Positions 42,355 to 53,619 of a DNA stretch of 64,000 nt are shown here, piece by piece (the stretch's first letter is position 1; each line of letters starts with the position of its first letter). The DNA is from Pegoplata infirma (taxonomy: Eukaryota; Arthropoda; Insecta; Diptera; Anthomyiidae): contig CAWUER010000514.1 in assembly GCA_963921195.1 (NCBI GenBank), forward strand, positions 2,108,001-2,172,000, read 5' to 3'. A program made the position numbers and the translations under genes. Below the pieces are notes generated by a model, which was given only the letters and a program-made list of their open reading frames with translations, was not told the origin of the DNA and ran no database searches.

Positions 42355-42613
42355 CTTGACTTATTGCCCTCAACAGTAAAGTAATATGTTTTGGGTTGAA
42401 GACATATAACTTCTTTCATAAGAGTTCCATTGTTCTCGTCTTTCATTAAACCAATTACTTTTTCGTTGTTTAATGGAAAATTGTATATATTGTTTTGGCA
42501 TAATCTGATGTATCAAAAATTGCTTCTGAACCAATTTTCTCAATATCATTTTTTATATCAGCATAAAAATCTTTGGTTTTAACTGATATAATAAATGAAT
42601 CGGTATCAGTATA

Positions 42614-43136
42614 CACAGAAAGAATTGAAAACGAAAGTCAATCAACAAAAACGCGGATTCAATTAATTTTTAATTGAAACTCCTCCGATAAAGAAAATTG
42701 TTATATCAATCATCAAATTGTAGGTGATTAATTGATTTTTATTTCAATTAATTATTTTTTCGATTTTGATCAAAAATTTGATTGATTTTTTATTTAAAGT
42801 CAATTAAAATAATTATTGATTTAACAAATGAATTTCACGCTTATGAAAAAATTATGAAGAAATTCATATTTTTTGCTTTCCAATATGTTGCCGACAATAA
42901 AAAAAAGTAAAACCGTAGTAAGAATTATATTTTTGAATTAATGTATTCAAATAAATTGAAGCGAAAAAAAATCTGGTATGTTGAAATTTGTAATTTGATA
43001 GTTAAAGAAAATAACAAAAATGTTGATCAAAACAATAATTGACTCATTTAAATTTTGTTGATCAATAGATTTAATTGAAATTTTTTAGCCAATATTTTTT
43101 TGTGTGTATGCTAATCTAACATTGGAGTTAAATTAG
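42614..43136. mobile_element. AT-rich insertion splitting PolB
   Basis: The coding similarity of PolB stops near MYDFFIII at 43141 and resumes just before motif C. The intervening about 520 bp ends in ACACAGAAAGAA at one side and TTTTTTTGTGTGTATGC at the other, an imperfect inverted end. Some polymerase codons are missing too. Identity of the inserted element is unknown. Confidence 0.5.
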
Positions 43137-44928
43137 TTTTTTAAATAATTATAAAAAAATCATACATTCTAAGCTTAGATATATCTAAAACTGTGAACCC
43201 TACATAAGTAGGTTTATTTAAAAACAGTTTTGATTTCTCATGCTCTATTATTACAAAATCTTCATCAAGTATTGTTCTACTTCGAAATAATGGATGAGCA
43301 ATTAATGAACGAGCCCCTTTTTTATTTGCTATATTCTCCCAATGTGTTGATATAAATATATTCCTTCTTTTCTCAACATTTTCCATGGTTTTACCATAAA
43401 CAGCGTTATTCATTAATTTATAGAAACTTTTTTCAAATTCGCTTGCTGCTTTAGATCTCTTTTCAGTATTCAATGAAATATATTTTTCCAACCAACATGA
43501 TTGTTTAAACGATAAAATTTTATGATTTTTTATTAATTTTAGTCCATTGTTTAAACATTCTTGCAACATTCTATAGTGAATAATATAATTAAATTTGTTA
43601 TTCACATCTGCTATAAGTTTTTTAATTTTACTGTTAGGAGTTAATTTATTTTCCGGACAAAATGGATAATCAATGTGAATTTCATGAAGTTGCTCAGGGT
43701 AGTCTAAATCAACTTCGAAAATGTATCCTGTATCGGAATCTACATCGAGTGGTTTAATAAAATCAATAGTAAAATTAAATATTTCATTTTGAGAAAGAAA
43801 CTTAAAATTTTTATACGGTAAAGGTTGCGACATTGCATATCCATATAAATTATTAGCATCGTAATACATAAGAAAATTTTCCTCATTTGATGGATTAAAA
43901 TTTCTTAAATATTTATTATTTGCTATAGAATGTTTAATAGAACACTGTGTTAAACCACCACGAATTCCTCCTTGAATGAAGTTATACATGTTTATATCAG
44001 TCATTAATTCAAGTTCAACTTTTGTTATTTTTAACATTGCGTCCCATGATAAACCAGGGGCAGTAAAATAATGACAAGGATCAAGTTCGTATGTTTTCAA
44101 ACATGTTTTCCTAAAGTTTTCAAATACGTCTGTTAACAAAACAACATCACATTTTAGATATATCTCTAAATAATCTTTAATATTTTTACACTCAAATGTT
44201 CTCCACACATTGTTAGCAAAATTATAATCATCTATAGAACATTCAGTATTTGTTAATTTATTAAAAAATTTAGAAATATCTGGTAAGTTTGTTTCATTCA
44301 ACTTTTTAAATGAATCTAAATAATCATATGGAAATACCCCTTTTCTAAACAAAACTTGATGATTACTTGTAAAAACTTTTTTTGTTGTCAAAATGCTATC
44401 TTCATTTAACGTTTTGACTAATTTTCAAGACTTGAGGGTAAAAATCTATACGAATCAAGAAATCTTATCTTAAAACTATGACCATAACCTAAATTAATAG
44501 TTTTGGTGACTGATATAAAAACTTCTTATTTAAGGGAATTATTTCAATAGTACCCTCTTCATCATTTAAGTTTCTCAAAAATAAATGAAGATCATATTTT
44601 GACATGTTATGACATATGACAGTTCTTCTCGCTAAAATATTACATTCTGAGTGTGCTGCTCCTATATACTTCCCTGTAAAATGACAATGATGTTTGATTT
44701 TTCTGAACTTATTACTAACTTACATAATACGCAGTGACTCTCTATATCAAATTTACGTTGTATCTCTTCCGTTACTTTCAATTTCTTCTTCGTTGTATAG
44801 GTTTTCCAATAAAGTGACGTACATTTCTGGATTAAACTTTCAATTAATTTTTTTGTACAATCTTCACCTAATAATGATGATACAGACAAATAAATAAAAT
44901 ATAAAAATATATATAAATTTATAATCAT

Positions 44929-45452
44929 CAGGGACAGGATCTTCATGCACTAAAAAACTATGTTTTAGGCGCCTAAAATATGCACTAAAAACTATTTAAA
45001 TATGCACTAAAAATCATAAATATCCACTTGATTTTTTACGTTTATTAAAAAAAACATAACATTTGAATTCAGTCTGGCATTGTAAGCACAGATATACATA
45101 TATACAGGTGTATAAAATGTTATTAAAAAAATAAAAATGATATAAAAAAAATTAACAATTGCTTTAATACAAAAAATAATAAAATACAAATTTTTAAATC
45201 GCTAAACATACTAAAAAATAGCTAAAAAACTGAAATTTATACGAAATATGACCTAAAAATATGCATTTACCGCGAAATAATGGCAAAATATGGCAATGGC
45301 AAAATATGCATTTTAAGCAAAATATGCAAAAATATGCACTAACGAATCGATGCCATTTTAAAGCAAACTCTTTGATTCGCAAAGATATTTTGTTTATGCT
45401 GTTCCATGACCAAAGGGAAAAAACATGCATTTGCATGAAAGTCCTCTCCTTG
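44929..45452. mobile_element. hAT-like element with ATGCACTAAAAA motifs
   Basis: Ends CAGGGACAGGATCTTCATGC and GCATGAAAGTCCTCTCCTTG (imperfect complement), 8-bp TSD ATAATCAT / ATAATTAT with one change. Subterminal copies of ATATGCACTAAAAA and TATGCATTT. Same CAGGG class as 24289-25006. Confidence 0.82.
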
Positions 45453-45540
45453 ATAATTATAATTTACCTGTATATATCATGAGTTCATCATTTTCATCAT
45501 TATAGAAACCTTTTAAATACCATCCAAATGAACATGGTAT

Positions 45541-45923
45541 TTAATAAAAATTTGTGATGTTGCTCTTAAAGTACTTTGTTATGTTGCTTTTAAAGAACTC
45601 TAAAACAGCTCTGTTACAGAGTTAAAAAATCCTATACGGCAGACCGTTTACCATGGTTATCATTAGGACGCTGATAGAGTACTTTACTGCATTGCCAGCA
45701 ATTTCCCGTCTGTATTTTTCTGCCTGGGTAGTTACTCATTTTCGTTGTAACCCCTAAAGTTAATTACTTGGTAGTAGAAGTTTTTGCTGGGATAGTTTAA
45801 ATAAATAAACCAGTTTTAATTAAAATGTGTAAAAGAATTTAAAGTAGTTAAAAAATAATTGCGAGTATGGTTTTAAACAAGTTGTTTAATAAAACACCGT
45901 TAATAGAGTATGGACGCAATGAA
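45541..45923. mobile_element. Partial MITE of the CCCAGGCAGAAA family
   Basis: About 45615-45732 matches the right half of the element at 60881-61732 (ACCGTTTACCATGGTTATCATT, then TTTTTCTGCCTGGG). The left end is not recognisable. The rest of the stretch has no gene. Confidence 0.6.
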
Positions 45924-45990
45924 CACTGTTGCCAACTTGGAGGGTTTCCCGCTAAATCTAGCGCTTTTTGTTTGAATTTAGAGTCCCCGC
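45924..45990 (+). mobile_element. CACTGTTGCC-family MITE, 5' fragment
   Basis: CACTGTTGCCAACTTGGAGG and the CCCGCTAAATC region, then cut at GTCCCCGC, which immediately precedes the next element at 45991. A fourth member of the family of 20176, 21763 and 22288. Confidence 0.8.
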
Positions 45991-46202
45991 TAGTGTTTGG
46001 GACTTCCCGGACTTTTTGATTTCCCGGGAAACGGGAAAAAAATAATTTATTTCACGGGAATCCCGAAAAATTTTCATTATTAATATAAGTCATTAAAAAC
46101 ATTAAAATTTTACCAACTTTTTATGAAAAACAGATTTATCAATTAATTAAAACATAAAAAATCAAAAAATTAAGTTAAAAATCCTGAAAACACTATAACA
46201 AA

Positions 46203-46910
46203 TAGTGTTTGGGGTCCGGGAATTCCCGGGTCAGATTTCCCGGGAATTCCCGGGAAAAGACTGACGGGAATTCCCGGGATTTTTTTAATTTTTCCCGGGA
46301 AATCCGGAAATTTTATAAAATAAACCATTTTACATAAAAAACGTTTATTTTAATTTAATTTTTAATTTGCTATTTTTTAGTTTTTCTGTTTAGAAGAACA
46401 GTGCAAATAAATATTCATAAGAAAACTGACCAAGTGTAAAAAGTATGACAATATCATGAAAAAACTTAAAAAGTCATGAAATACACGTCGGTTAATGATA
46501 ATTTTCTAAGACTGTCAAAAAAATATAAAAATTTTGAACCTAGAAGTTACATTTCCAGAACAAATATTAAAAGTATTAGTTTTTGCTTGAATAACACATT
46601 TTTAAAGTTTTATGCGATTTTTGGCTATTTCTTGCGATTTTTTGTGGGGGAAAAAGTTGCAATACTTTTTTTGTTTTGTTTTATTGTATTTCAGGATTTT
46701 TAACTTTTATTTTTTGATTTTTATGTTTTAATTACTTGTATATCTCTAATAAAACTGTTTTTAATAAAAAGTTGGTCAAATTGTAATGTTTTTTATGATT
46801 TATATTAATAAAGAAAATTTCCCGGGATAAATTATTTTTTTAAATTATTATATAAATTATTTTTTTCCGTTTCCCGGGAAACTGAAAAGTCCGGGAATTC
46901 CCAAACACTA
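46203..46910 (-). mobile_element. hAT-like TAGTGTTTGGG MITE, nested in its own family
   Basis: Ends CAAACACTA and TAGTGTTTGGGGTCC, with perfect 8-bp TSD ATAACAAA (46195-46202, 46911-46918) inside the 45991 copy. CCCGGG palindromes at both ends. 708 bp. It lies in opposite orientation to its host copy. Confidence 0.92.
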
Positions 46911-47050
46911 ATAACAAAACATAAAAAAATATTGCAACTTTTTTGTCACAAAAAAGATCAAAAATAGCTAAAAATCGCCAAAAATTTAAAACTGCATTAT
47001 TTGAGCAAAAACTAATAAAGTTGGCAGCACTTTTAATTTTTTTGTTCTGG

Positions 47051-47191
47051 GGGGTAATTAAGTATGTAACTTGATAGTCGTCAATCGTATCGTTTCCATC
47101 GTTATTCCATTACCATAAAATGACACTATATGGTAATGGAATAACGATGGAAACGATACGATTGACGACTATCAAGTTACATAATTACCCC
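47051..47191. mobile_element. 141-bp nearly perfect hairpin element
   Basis: Ends GGGGTAATTAAGTATGTAAC and its complement, arms of about 65 bp with a loop near AAATGACACTA. TSD CTGG (47047-47050, 47192-47195). The copy at 17491 shows the empty site (TCTGGAAATG). No coding content. Confidence 0.85.
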
Positions 47192-47302
47192 CTGGAAATG
47201 TCAATTCTAGGATCAAAACTTTTATATTTTTTGACAGTTTTAGCAAAATTATCATTAACCGACGTATATTTTTTGACTTTTTAAGTTTTTTCATGATATT
47301 GT

Positions 47303-47492
47303 CACAGACTATAAACAGACTAGACAGTAGAGTTTTATGAGAAAAAATGGGGAAAAACTAAGCGATTTTAAGAGAAAACAGAGCTGTTTTTAATCCGTTT
47401 TACGCTATCATGGCAACACTTTCTACGACTTAGGAGTGAGTGAAACAACAAAAACCGATCTGGCATCTATTTTTCTTATGGCGCGTTATATT
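47303..47492 (-). mobile_element. Truncated copy of the CACAGACTA MITE
   Basis: Reverse-orientation partial copy of 9313-9609, matching from the CACAGACT end through GGGGAAAAACTAAGCG and on to GGCGCG. The other end is missing. Confidence 0.82.
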
Positions 47493-47837
47493 ACACACAA
47501 AAAAAAGACGTGTGTAAAAATATCCAATCGAACTTGGTAACTTTTTTTTATATAGAGTTGAATGAATTCACACACTACTTGTTAAAGTTTCTCTAAATTA
47601 TGTGAAAATTACATAATTTAAAACTTAGGTAAAAAAACAAAAATCTTTAGTATAACACATGCCCTTTTACCTTTTATGAAATATACCTTTCACTTTTTGT
47701 CTAATGTCACAAAACATTATTTTACCCATAAATATAGGAAATTTCCACAAAAACATTGTACAGAAACCCTGTTTTTCTTTGGTACGTTTTACTACTATTT
47801 TTGCAACTATTACTATTATAGCATATCATATGCATGT
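47493..47837. other. Possible MITE end, no gene
   Basis: ACACACAAAAAAAAGACGTGTG at 47493 resembles the terminus seen at 43130. Short open frames 47676-47912 are not recognised. Confidence 0.4.
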
Positions 47838-48920
47838 GAGGCATTCCACACCAAATGTCCCGCTACAGAAAAACATGTGTCCCGTAAATTTCTGAATAGG
47901 TTGTTTGGATAGCCCTATATGTAACTAAGAAAATTGCGTTTTTGGTTTTTCAATTTTTCAAAAACTGGGCTTAGGAGGCGTGGTCAAATATTGGAAAAAT
48001 GGTCAAATTTGTGGCGAGTTGCCTTGATTAAATATTTATCACATTAAAACGGAATGCACCACAATGTCAAAAATTTTCGTTCTTATATAGTTTTGTATGG
48101 GCTATCGATTAAAATTTTTTTGTGGAAAATTTTCAGAACCCGTTCTGAAATTTTCCATTTTTTAAAAAAGTCAATTTATCAAAAATCTGGCCACTTTTTT
48201 TTTTCTTTTTTATTTATTTTTTTAAAAGTGTAGATGTTTGTCCATCCACACAAAAAAAATCAGAAACACGTTCATCTTTTTTTTCGAGAAAATCGCATTT
48301 GAACTTTAAATTTCATAACAATTTTGATATTTGCTTGTATTTCTTTGTTTTAAAGTTGCGAATGAGTAATATTAATTGCATAAATATTCGTCATACGCTC
48401 TGTTGCCACAAAAAAATACAAGCAAATTACTAAATTGTTATGAAATTTAAAGTTCAAATGCGATTTTCTCGAAAAAAAAAAGATGAACGTGTTTCTGATT
48501 TTTTTTGTGTGGATGGACAAACATCTAAACTTTTAAAAAAATAAATAAAAAAGAAAAAAAAAGTGGCCGGATTTTTGATAAATTGACTTTTTTAAAAAAT
48601 GGAAAATTTCAGAACGAGTTCTGAAAATTTTCCAAAAAAAAAAATTTTAATCGATAGCCCATACAAAACTATATAAGACTGTAAATTTTTGAGATTGTGG
48701 TGCATTCCGTTTTAATGTGATAAATATTTAATCAAGGCAACTCGCCACAAATTTGACCATTTTTCCAATATTTGACCACGCCTCCTAAGCCCAGTTTTTG
48801 AAAAATTGAAAAACCAAAAACGCAATTTTCTAAGTTCCATATAGGGCTATCCATACCACCTATTCAGAAGTTTACGGTACACATGTTTTTTTTTGCTGGA
48901 CATTTGGTGTGGAATGCCTC
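47838..48920. mobile_element. Foldback element (1.08 kb)
   Basis: Inverted arms of about 510 bp around a loop of about 70 bp (48345-48413). Ends are GAGGCATTCCACACCAAATG and complement, TSD probably ATGT. No ORF. Confidence 0.82.
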
Positions 48921-48924
48921 ATGT

Positions 48925-49891
48925 GTAAAAGTTACATACATACATAATTAAAAAACGGTAAATGTAAAAATCACATTCAAAAAAAAAAGCACATAAGACC
49001 ATACCGTTCATTTTAAGAAGGAAGAAAAAACTGAGCCAAACCATTTTATAATTAAAAAAAATAAAGTTTCGACGCCAGAAATTTAGAAAAAAGGTATGTT
49101 AAATAAAATTTAATAAAAAAAACTGATTTTTATTTAATACTAAATATTGCAGAGGTGAATGAAGGGGGAAAACTTTTTGTTTGTAAAACAAACAAAAAAC
49201 ACATCTTAGAGCATAAAAAGACGCACTTCATCAGTGATAACTACATTATCGGACAAGGAGCAACAAACTTATACAAGTGAAGAAAAAGGAATTCAAGCCC
49301 ACGATAAAAATCTTCATACAAGAATACAATTTATAAAACGAGGTAAAAAATGTATAACATTTTTAAGATTTTATTAAACAATCTTATTCATCAAAATCTT
49401 AATCCATTAATATCTGTCCGTACGTCTTTCAATGTGACGTAAACATGATTCAGTTCGCAATTATCCATATATTTGGTTAAAATTTGAAACTTAATGTTTT
49501 TCGACCCAATACTTAGCCCATTAAAACTAGAAAACAGCCGTCCTTGCTAAGACCTAGAAAACGTCCCCTTCAAATTTGGCTGAAATGACTCGTAGAGCTG
49601 GTAACTTATCAATGATTCTTTGTATCGTGTGGAAAAAAATTGTATGAAAAAGGATTTTTAATGGTACATAATTATCTATTAATATCAATATTCTTCAGCC
49701 ACTGAACGGCATCTGGGCATCTACATCGTTTAGTTCCTGTAGATTACTATAAAATTTACGTTGAGTGGATACGTTGAGTACAGACTTTTATAATGTGGTA
49801 GATGGTTTGATCAACATAACTACAATCACACAAAAGCGAGTCAACGGAACCTCATGATAAGTTACCAGCTCTTATAACCGTAATATAATAG
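48925..49891. other. Intergenic, no gene recognised
   Basis: AT-rich with repeated AAGTTACCAGCTC segments near 49590 and 49860 in opposite orientation. No support for a gene. Confidence 0.5.
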
Positions 49892-50968
49892 CCCAAGTAA
49901 AAAAGTTTTGATAAAGTCATATATAATTTTATAAACACCATATATAATTATATGGAATTTGATGCGAAAAATGAGTCGATAAAACCATATAAAATTCTAT
50001 CAATGTTGATTAAATTTTAATAAAATTTTATATAATTTTATGCGAAAATTGGCCCCCTATATTTGATATAAAAACAACAAAATTGTTTAATCATATATAA
50101 TTACCCGGCTAAAAATGTTGTATATTATCATATATGATATTATATATGAGACCATATACAGTATCATATATAGTGTCAAATATGGTCTCATATATGAACA
50201 TATTCCAAAATTGGCGCTTATATAAGACACGATCATATATGATCCAATATATGTGATCATATATTGTATCATATATTGGGTCATATATTGGATCATATAT
50301 TGGATCATATATGATCTTGTTTTCAATTTGTTTTACATTCTTTTTCTTATTTTTAATTATTTTTTTCATCTTAAACTATATGTAATAGATTATTATATTC
50401 ACCAGAATTGCAAACGGTGTACATAAGTATAATTAAAAATAAAAAATATTTTTTTTATTCACTATGGGGTTTTTCATATATCTCAATAAAAACCTTTAGT
50501 TTGATGATTTTGATTTTTTACTTACTCCGTTTGCATTTTTGGTGACCATATAAAAATATATAATTTAACTTATAGATACTAGGTCTATTCGATTACCTTA
50601 CTACAATCTACTATTTTTTTTTTACTCATTTTACTAAAGCTGGAAATTTTTAATACAAAAAGTAAACAAGACTTTCCAGTTGTGGTAAAAAATAGTAAAC
50701 AATTTGGGTAATCGAATAGACCTATTAGAACACATTTTGATAGTAAAAAAATAGTAAAGGATTTAAAATATCAAGAAGCGAGCAAAGGGCTTATTAAAGG
50801 AAGGATGATTTCCTTGTTGTTTTCTTGTGTTATTGTTAAATTAGAGTTTCTTCAGACTTAGCGTTTTTGTTATGCTATAAACTCCATTTTAGCATATTTA
50901 AAGTCAAAATCTATAAAAAAAAGATATAAAATATTAATAAGGTATTTCTAGACATTTTATTGTATTAA

Positions 50969-51189
50969 AGGGCATGTCACAGGCTTAATTCCGTTCGGAA
51001 TTGTAATAAGTGGTTTACTCGTAAAACCCAAAACGAATATTTTTTTTTTCGGAATGAAATCACTTTCAAAAATCAAAGTGGGATTCAATTGCATAGGAGT
51101 GGATTTATTCCGAAAAAATATTTTGTTTTACGTTTTTAGAGAAAAACTTTCAAACCACTTTGGAACGGAATTGACTCTGTGGCAGGCCC
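50969..51189. mobile_element. Short MITE with TTAA target
   Basis: AGGGCATGTCACAGG (left) and TGTGGCAGGCCC (right) are inverted, flanked by TTAA (50965-50968, 51190-51193). This is piggyBac-like in target only. 221 bp. Confidence 0.6.
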
Positions 51190-51650
51190 TTAAGTATTAC
51201 AAACAATAGCATTTGGTGCTGATGGGTTTTAATGATAACACTGATATCATTTAAAGAAACAACCATGTGCCTTTAAATATTGACTTCTTAGATACATACA
51301 TGTTAATAGAGTGTATTTTGTTAAGACCATGGGATGTTTAAGACCATCGAATACTTTTTATGGAATTTCAAGTGAAAAAATATTAAAAATAATTCCACAT
51401 TTCTTTTTTATTCCAGCAAAAAATACTACTAAAAGAATTTTTTACTCATAATAAGCAAATGAGTACTTAAAACTTTTATTAAAAGCAATATATTTAGTAG
51501 TATGTATATTATCTTACTGGGTTATGTTTCTTAGGATATTTGAAGGAGAGGGATAAATAAACTATTAATACTTACATCATGCCGACAATATTTTCCATGT
51601 ATGTAAGGTGACAGTCTTCTTGTGATTGTTGGTAAAAACGTTGTCCTTTC

Positions 51651-52110
51651 CAAATCGTAACTCAACATCAAAACTGATTATACGTTCTTTTCATTTCCGA
51701 CAGTAAGGGATGTCAAAAGTTTGTAGTGTTGAAATCTTAGTGATAACGTTATGTTGGTGCATATGATTTTTCCCCCAAGTTGAGTGAGCTGAACGTTGCT
51801 GTAACTCGTAACTCGACCTTCAAACTGCATACATGTTCTTTCCATTTCCAATTTGCTTTTGCGACAGTAAGGGATTTCAAAATAGTTTGTAGTGTTGAAA
51901 TCGTAGTGATAACGTTATGGTGGCGCATATGTTCTCTCTTCCAAGTAGAAGAGCTTTCTTCAACTCGTAACTCGGTATCAAAACTGCTTATACGATCTTT
52001 TTATTTCCAATTTGATATGGCGACATTAAGGGATTTGTAAAAAGTTTGTAATATTGAAATCGTAAATGATAACATTATGGTGGTGCATATGCCCTCTCCA
52101 CCATGTTGCG
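51651..52110. repeat. Three tandem units of about 150-170 bp
   Basis: Starting points near 51651, 51799 and 51966 share ATTTCCAA, GTAAGGGAT, GTTTGTAGTGTTGAAATC and GATAACGTTATGGTGG. Divergent copies, old duplication. Short open frames follow from the repeat and are not supported as genes. Confidence 0.7.
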
Positions 52111-53359
52111 AAAGCTTAACGTAGCTGCGTAGTTTAATTTTCTTCAACATCAAAGAACTCAAGAATATTGTTTTTTCGACATTTTGAATACGAAAATTTC
52201 CAGTTCATCTTGTTTTGGAATAAAATGTCCACGCTTATAATTGAAAAAAAAAAGAAAACATGATTTTAGAATTCTTTATATATATTAATGAAAACTTACC
52301 TTTTCCAACATTTTTCTATGTAAAAGTAATTTTTTAAGCAGAATATTTTTCAAGTAGGACAATAGTTGTTAAATTATTTATATGCACCGGTATTGCAGTT
52401 ATGTTTATGTTTATATAAGTTAATCGATGGTAATAAAATATAATTTTATTCGTAAAAAACTTTTTTTTTGTAATTCTGATTCAAATTTGCAACATATATG
52501 GTTCCATATATGATATCATATATGGTACATAGTTTACATACGACCTCATATATGGGATTGATTTTTGCATATATGGGCACATATATGCTTCCTTACATGC
52601 CATATATGATCATATAAAGATCAATACATAGTCATATATGAACATACACATTTATTTTTAGCCGGGTATATAAAATTATATTAAATTATATAAAAATTTA
52701 TATAATTATATAGAATTACATAAAATTATATATATTTATATATATTTTGATATAATTATATATAACTTGATATAATTTTATATAATTTTATGTAATTTTA
52801 TATATTTTTATATAATTTGATATAATTTTATGTTATTTTATATAATTATATGTATATAATAATATCTATTCGCTAATTTTTCTAAATTTATATAAAAAAT
52901 AGTGGGCCAATTTTCGCATAAAATTATATCAAATTTTATTAAAATTTAATCAACATTGATAGAATTTTATATGGTTTTATCGACTCATTTTTCGCATCAA
53001 ATTCTATATAATAATATATGATGTTTATAAAACTATATATGAGTATATCAAAACTTTTTTACTCGGGAGATGCAAAATTTGGAAGTAATTATTTACAAAT
53101 CACCATTCCAAATTTTAAAGAATCGAGCCATTTGTACGTGTGGTCTCCCATACAAACCACTCTTCCGATATTTTAAATTTCTAAAAATTCCTGACTAAGG
53201 AAATATTTTGTTAAATAACTTAATGAAATTTGGTTTTAATTGGACCATTTTTGGACTTTTGGCCCATACATAAAAATTTCGCCCGGTATTTAGTAAATCA
53301 GTCTACATGAACCATGAACCGATTGGATCTATGTTTTGTTGGATCTTTATTTACTGTAG

Positions 53360-53619
53360 CAAACTCACAAAAAACCAAATTTTGAGTAAAATAGGCTTCT
53401 TTTTGTTGTCAACTGACCAATTTATCTGGATATCGTGCATAATTTTTATATGGGACTAAGTTCAAAAATGGTCCAATTACACCGTTCCATTACAAACTCA
53501 CAAAAAAACCAAATTTTGAGTAAAATAGGCTTCTTTTTGTTGTCAACTGACCAATTTATCTGGATATCGTGCATAATTTTTATATGGGACTAAGTTCAAA
53601 AATGGTCCAATTACACCGT
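53360..53619. repeat. 127-bp direct duplication
   Basis: Units 53360-53485 and 53493-53619 are nearly identical (CAAACTCACAAAAA to TTACACCGT). The second adjoins the foldback at 53612, so the duplication overlaps its terminal repeat. Confidence 0.9.

Larger units (their letters stand above)
42355..45530 (-). pseudogene. Polinton protein-primed DNA polymerase B
   Basis: PolB2-type polymerase, the replicase of Polintons. The N-terminal region (about 44400-45530) includes WYLKGFYND, SLLGEDCTKKLIESLIQK and FTGKYIGAAHSECNIL, in several frames. The main open frame (43141-44391) has the exonuclease/polymerase blocks: YFTAPGLSWDAMLK, then motif A YYDANNLYGYAMSQPLP and motif B KSFYKLMNNAVYGKTMEN. Motif C (YTDTDS) is at 42596-42613. 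Broken by frameshifts, stops near 42505, an AT-rich insertion (42614-43136) between motifs B and C, and a hAT-like element (44929-45452) in the N-terminal part. Confidence 0.85.
45991..47302 (+). mobile_element. hAT-like TAGTGTTTGGG MITE, host of nested insertions
   Basis: Starts TAGTGTTTGGGACTTCCC and follows the same interior as 17491-18698, interrupted at 46203 and 47051, and cut at 47303. The right end was not found, so it is truncated or rearranged. Confidence 0.8.
50104..52666. mobile_element. CCCGGCTAAAAATG element with ATCATATATGAT palindromes
   Basis: Ends CCCGGCTAAAAATG and CATTTATTTTTAGCCGGG-type complement, flanked by TA (50102-50103, 52667-52668). Both subterminal regions carry many ATATATGATC and GATCATATAT palindromes. 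Apparent minus-strand ORFs rich in IYD (50087-50369) are a by-product of that repeat. The middle (50700-52400) is unrelated AT-rich DNA with inserts. Confidence 0.75.
49892..53067. mobile_element. Large element with inverted arms, host of a nested one
   Basis: Inverted ends CCCAAGTAAAAAAGTTTTGA (left, 49892) and TCAAAACTTTTTTACTCGGG (right, 53067). The arms of about 170 bp also include TGCGAAAAATGAGTCGATAA and its complement. A second element (50104-52666) lies inside. The TSD is unclear. Confidence 0.75.

Noticed and set aside
50087..50369. Minus-strand ORFs with repeated IYD
   Set aside because: They follow from overlapping ATATATGATC palindromes and have no domain.
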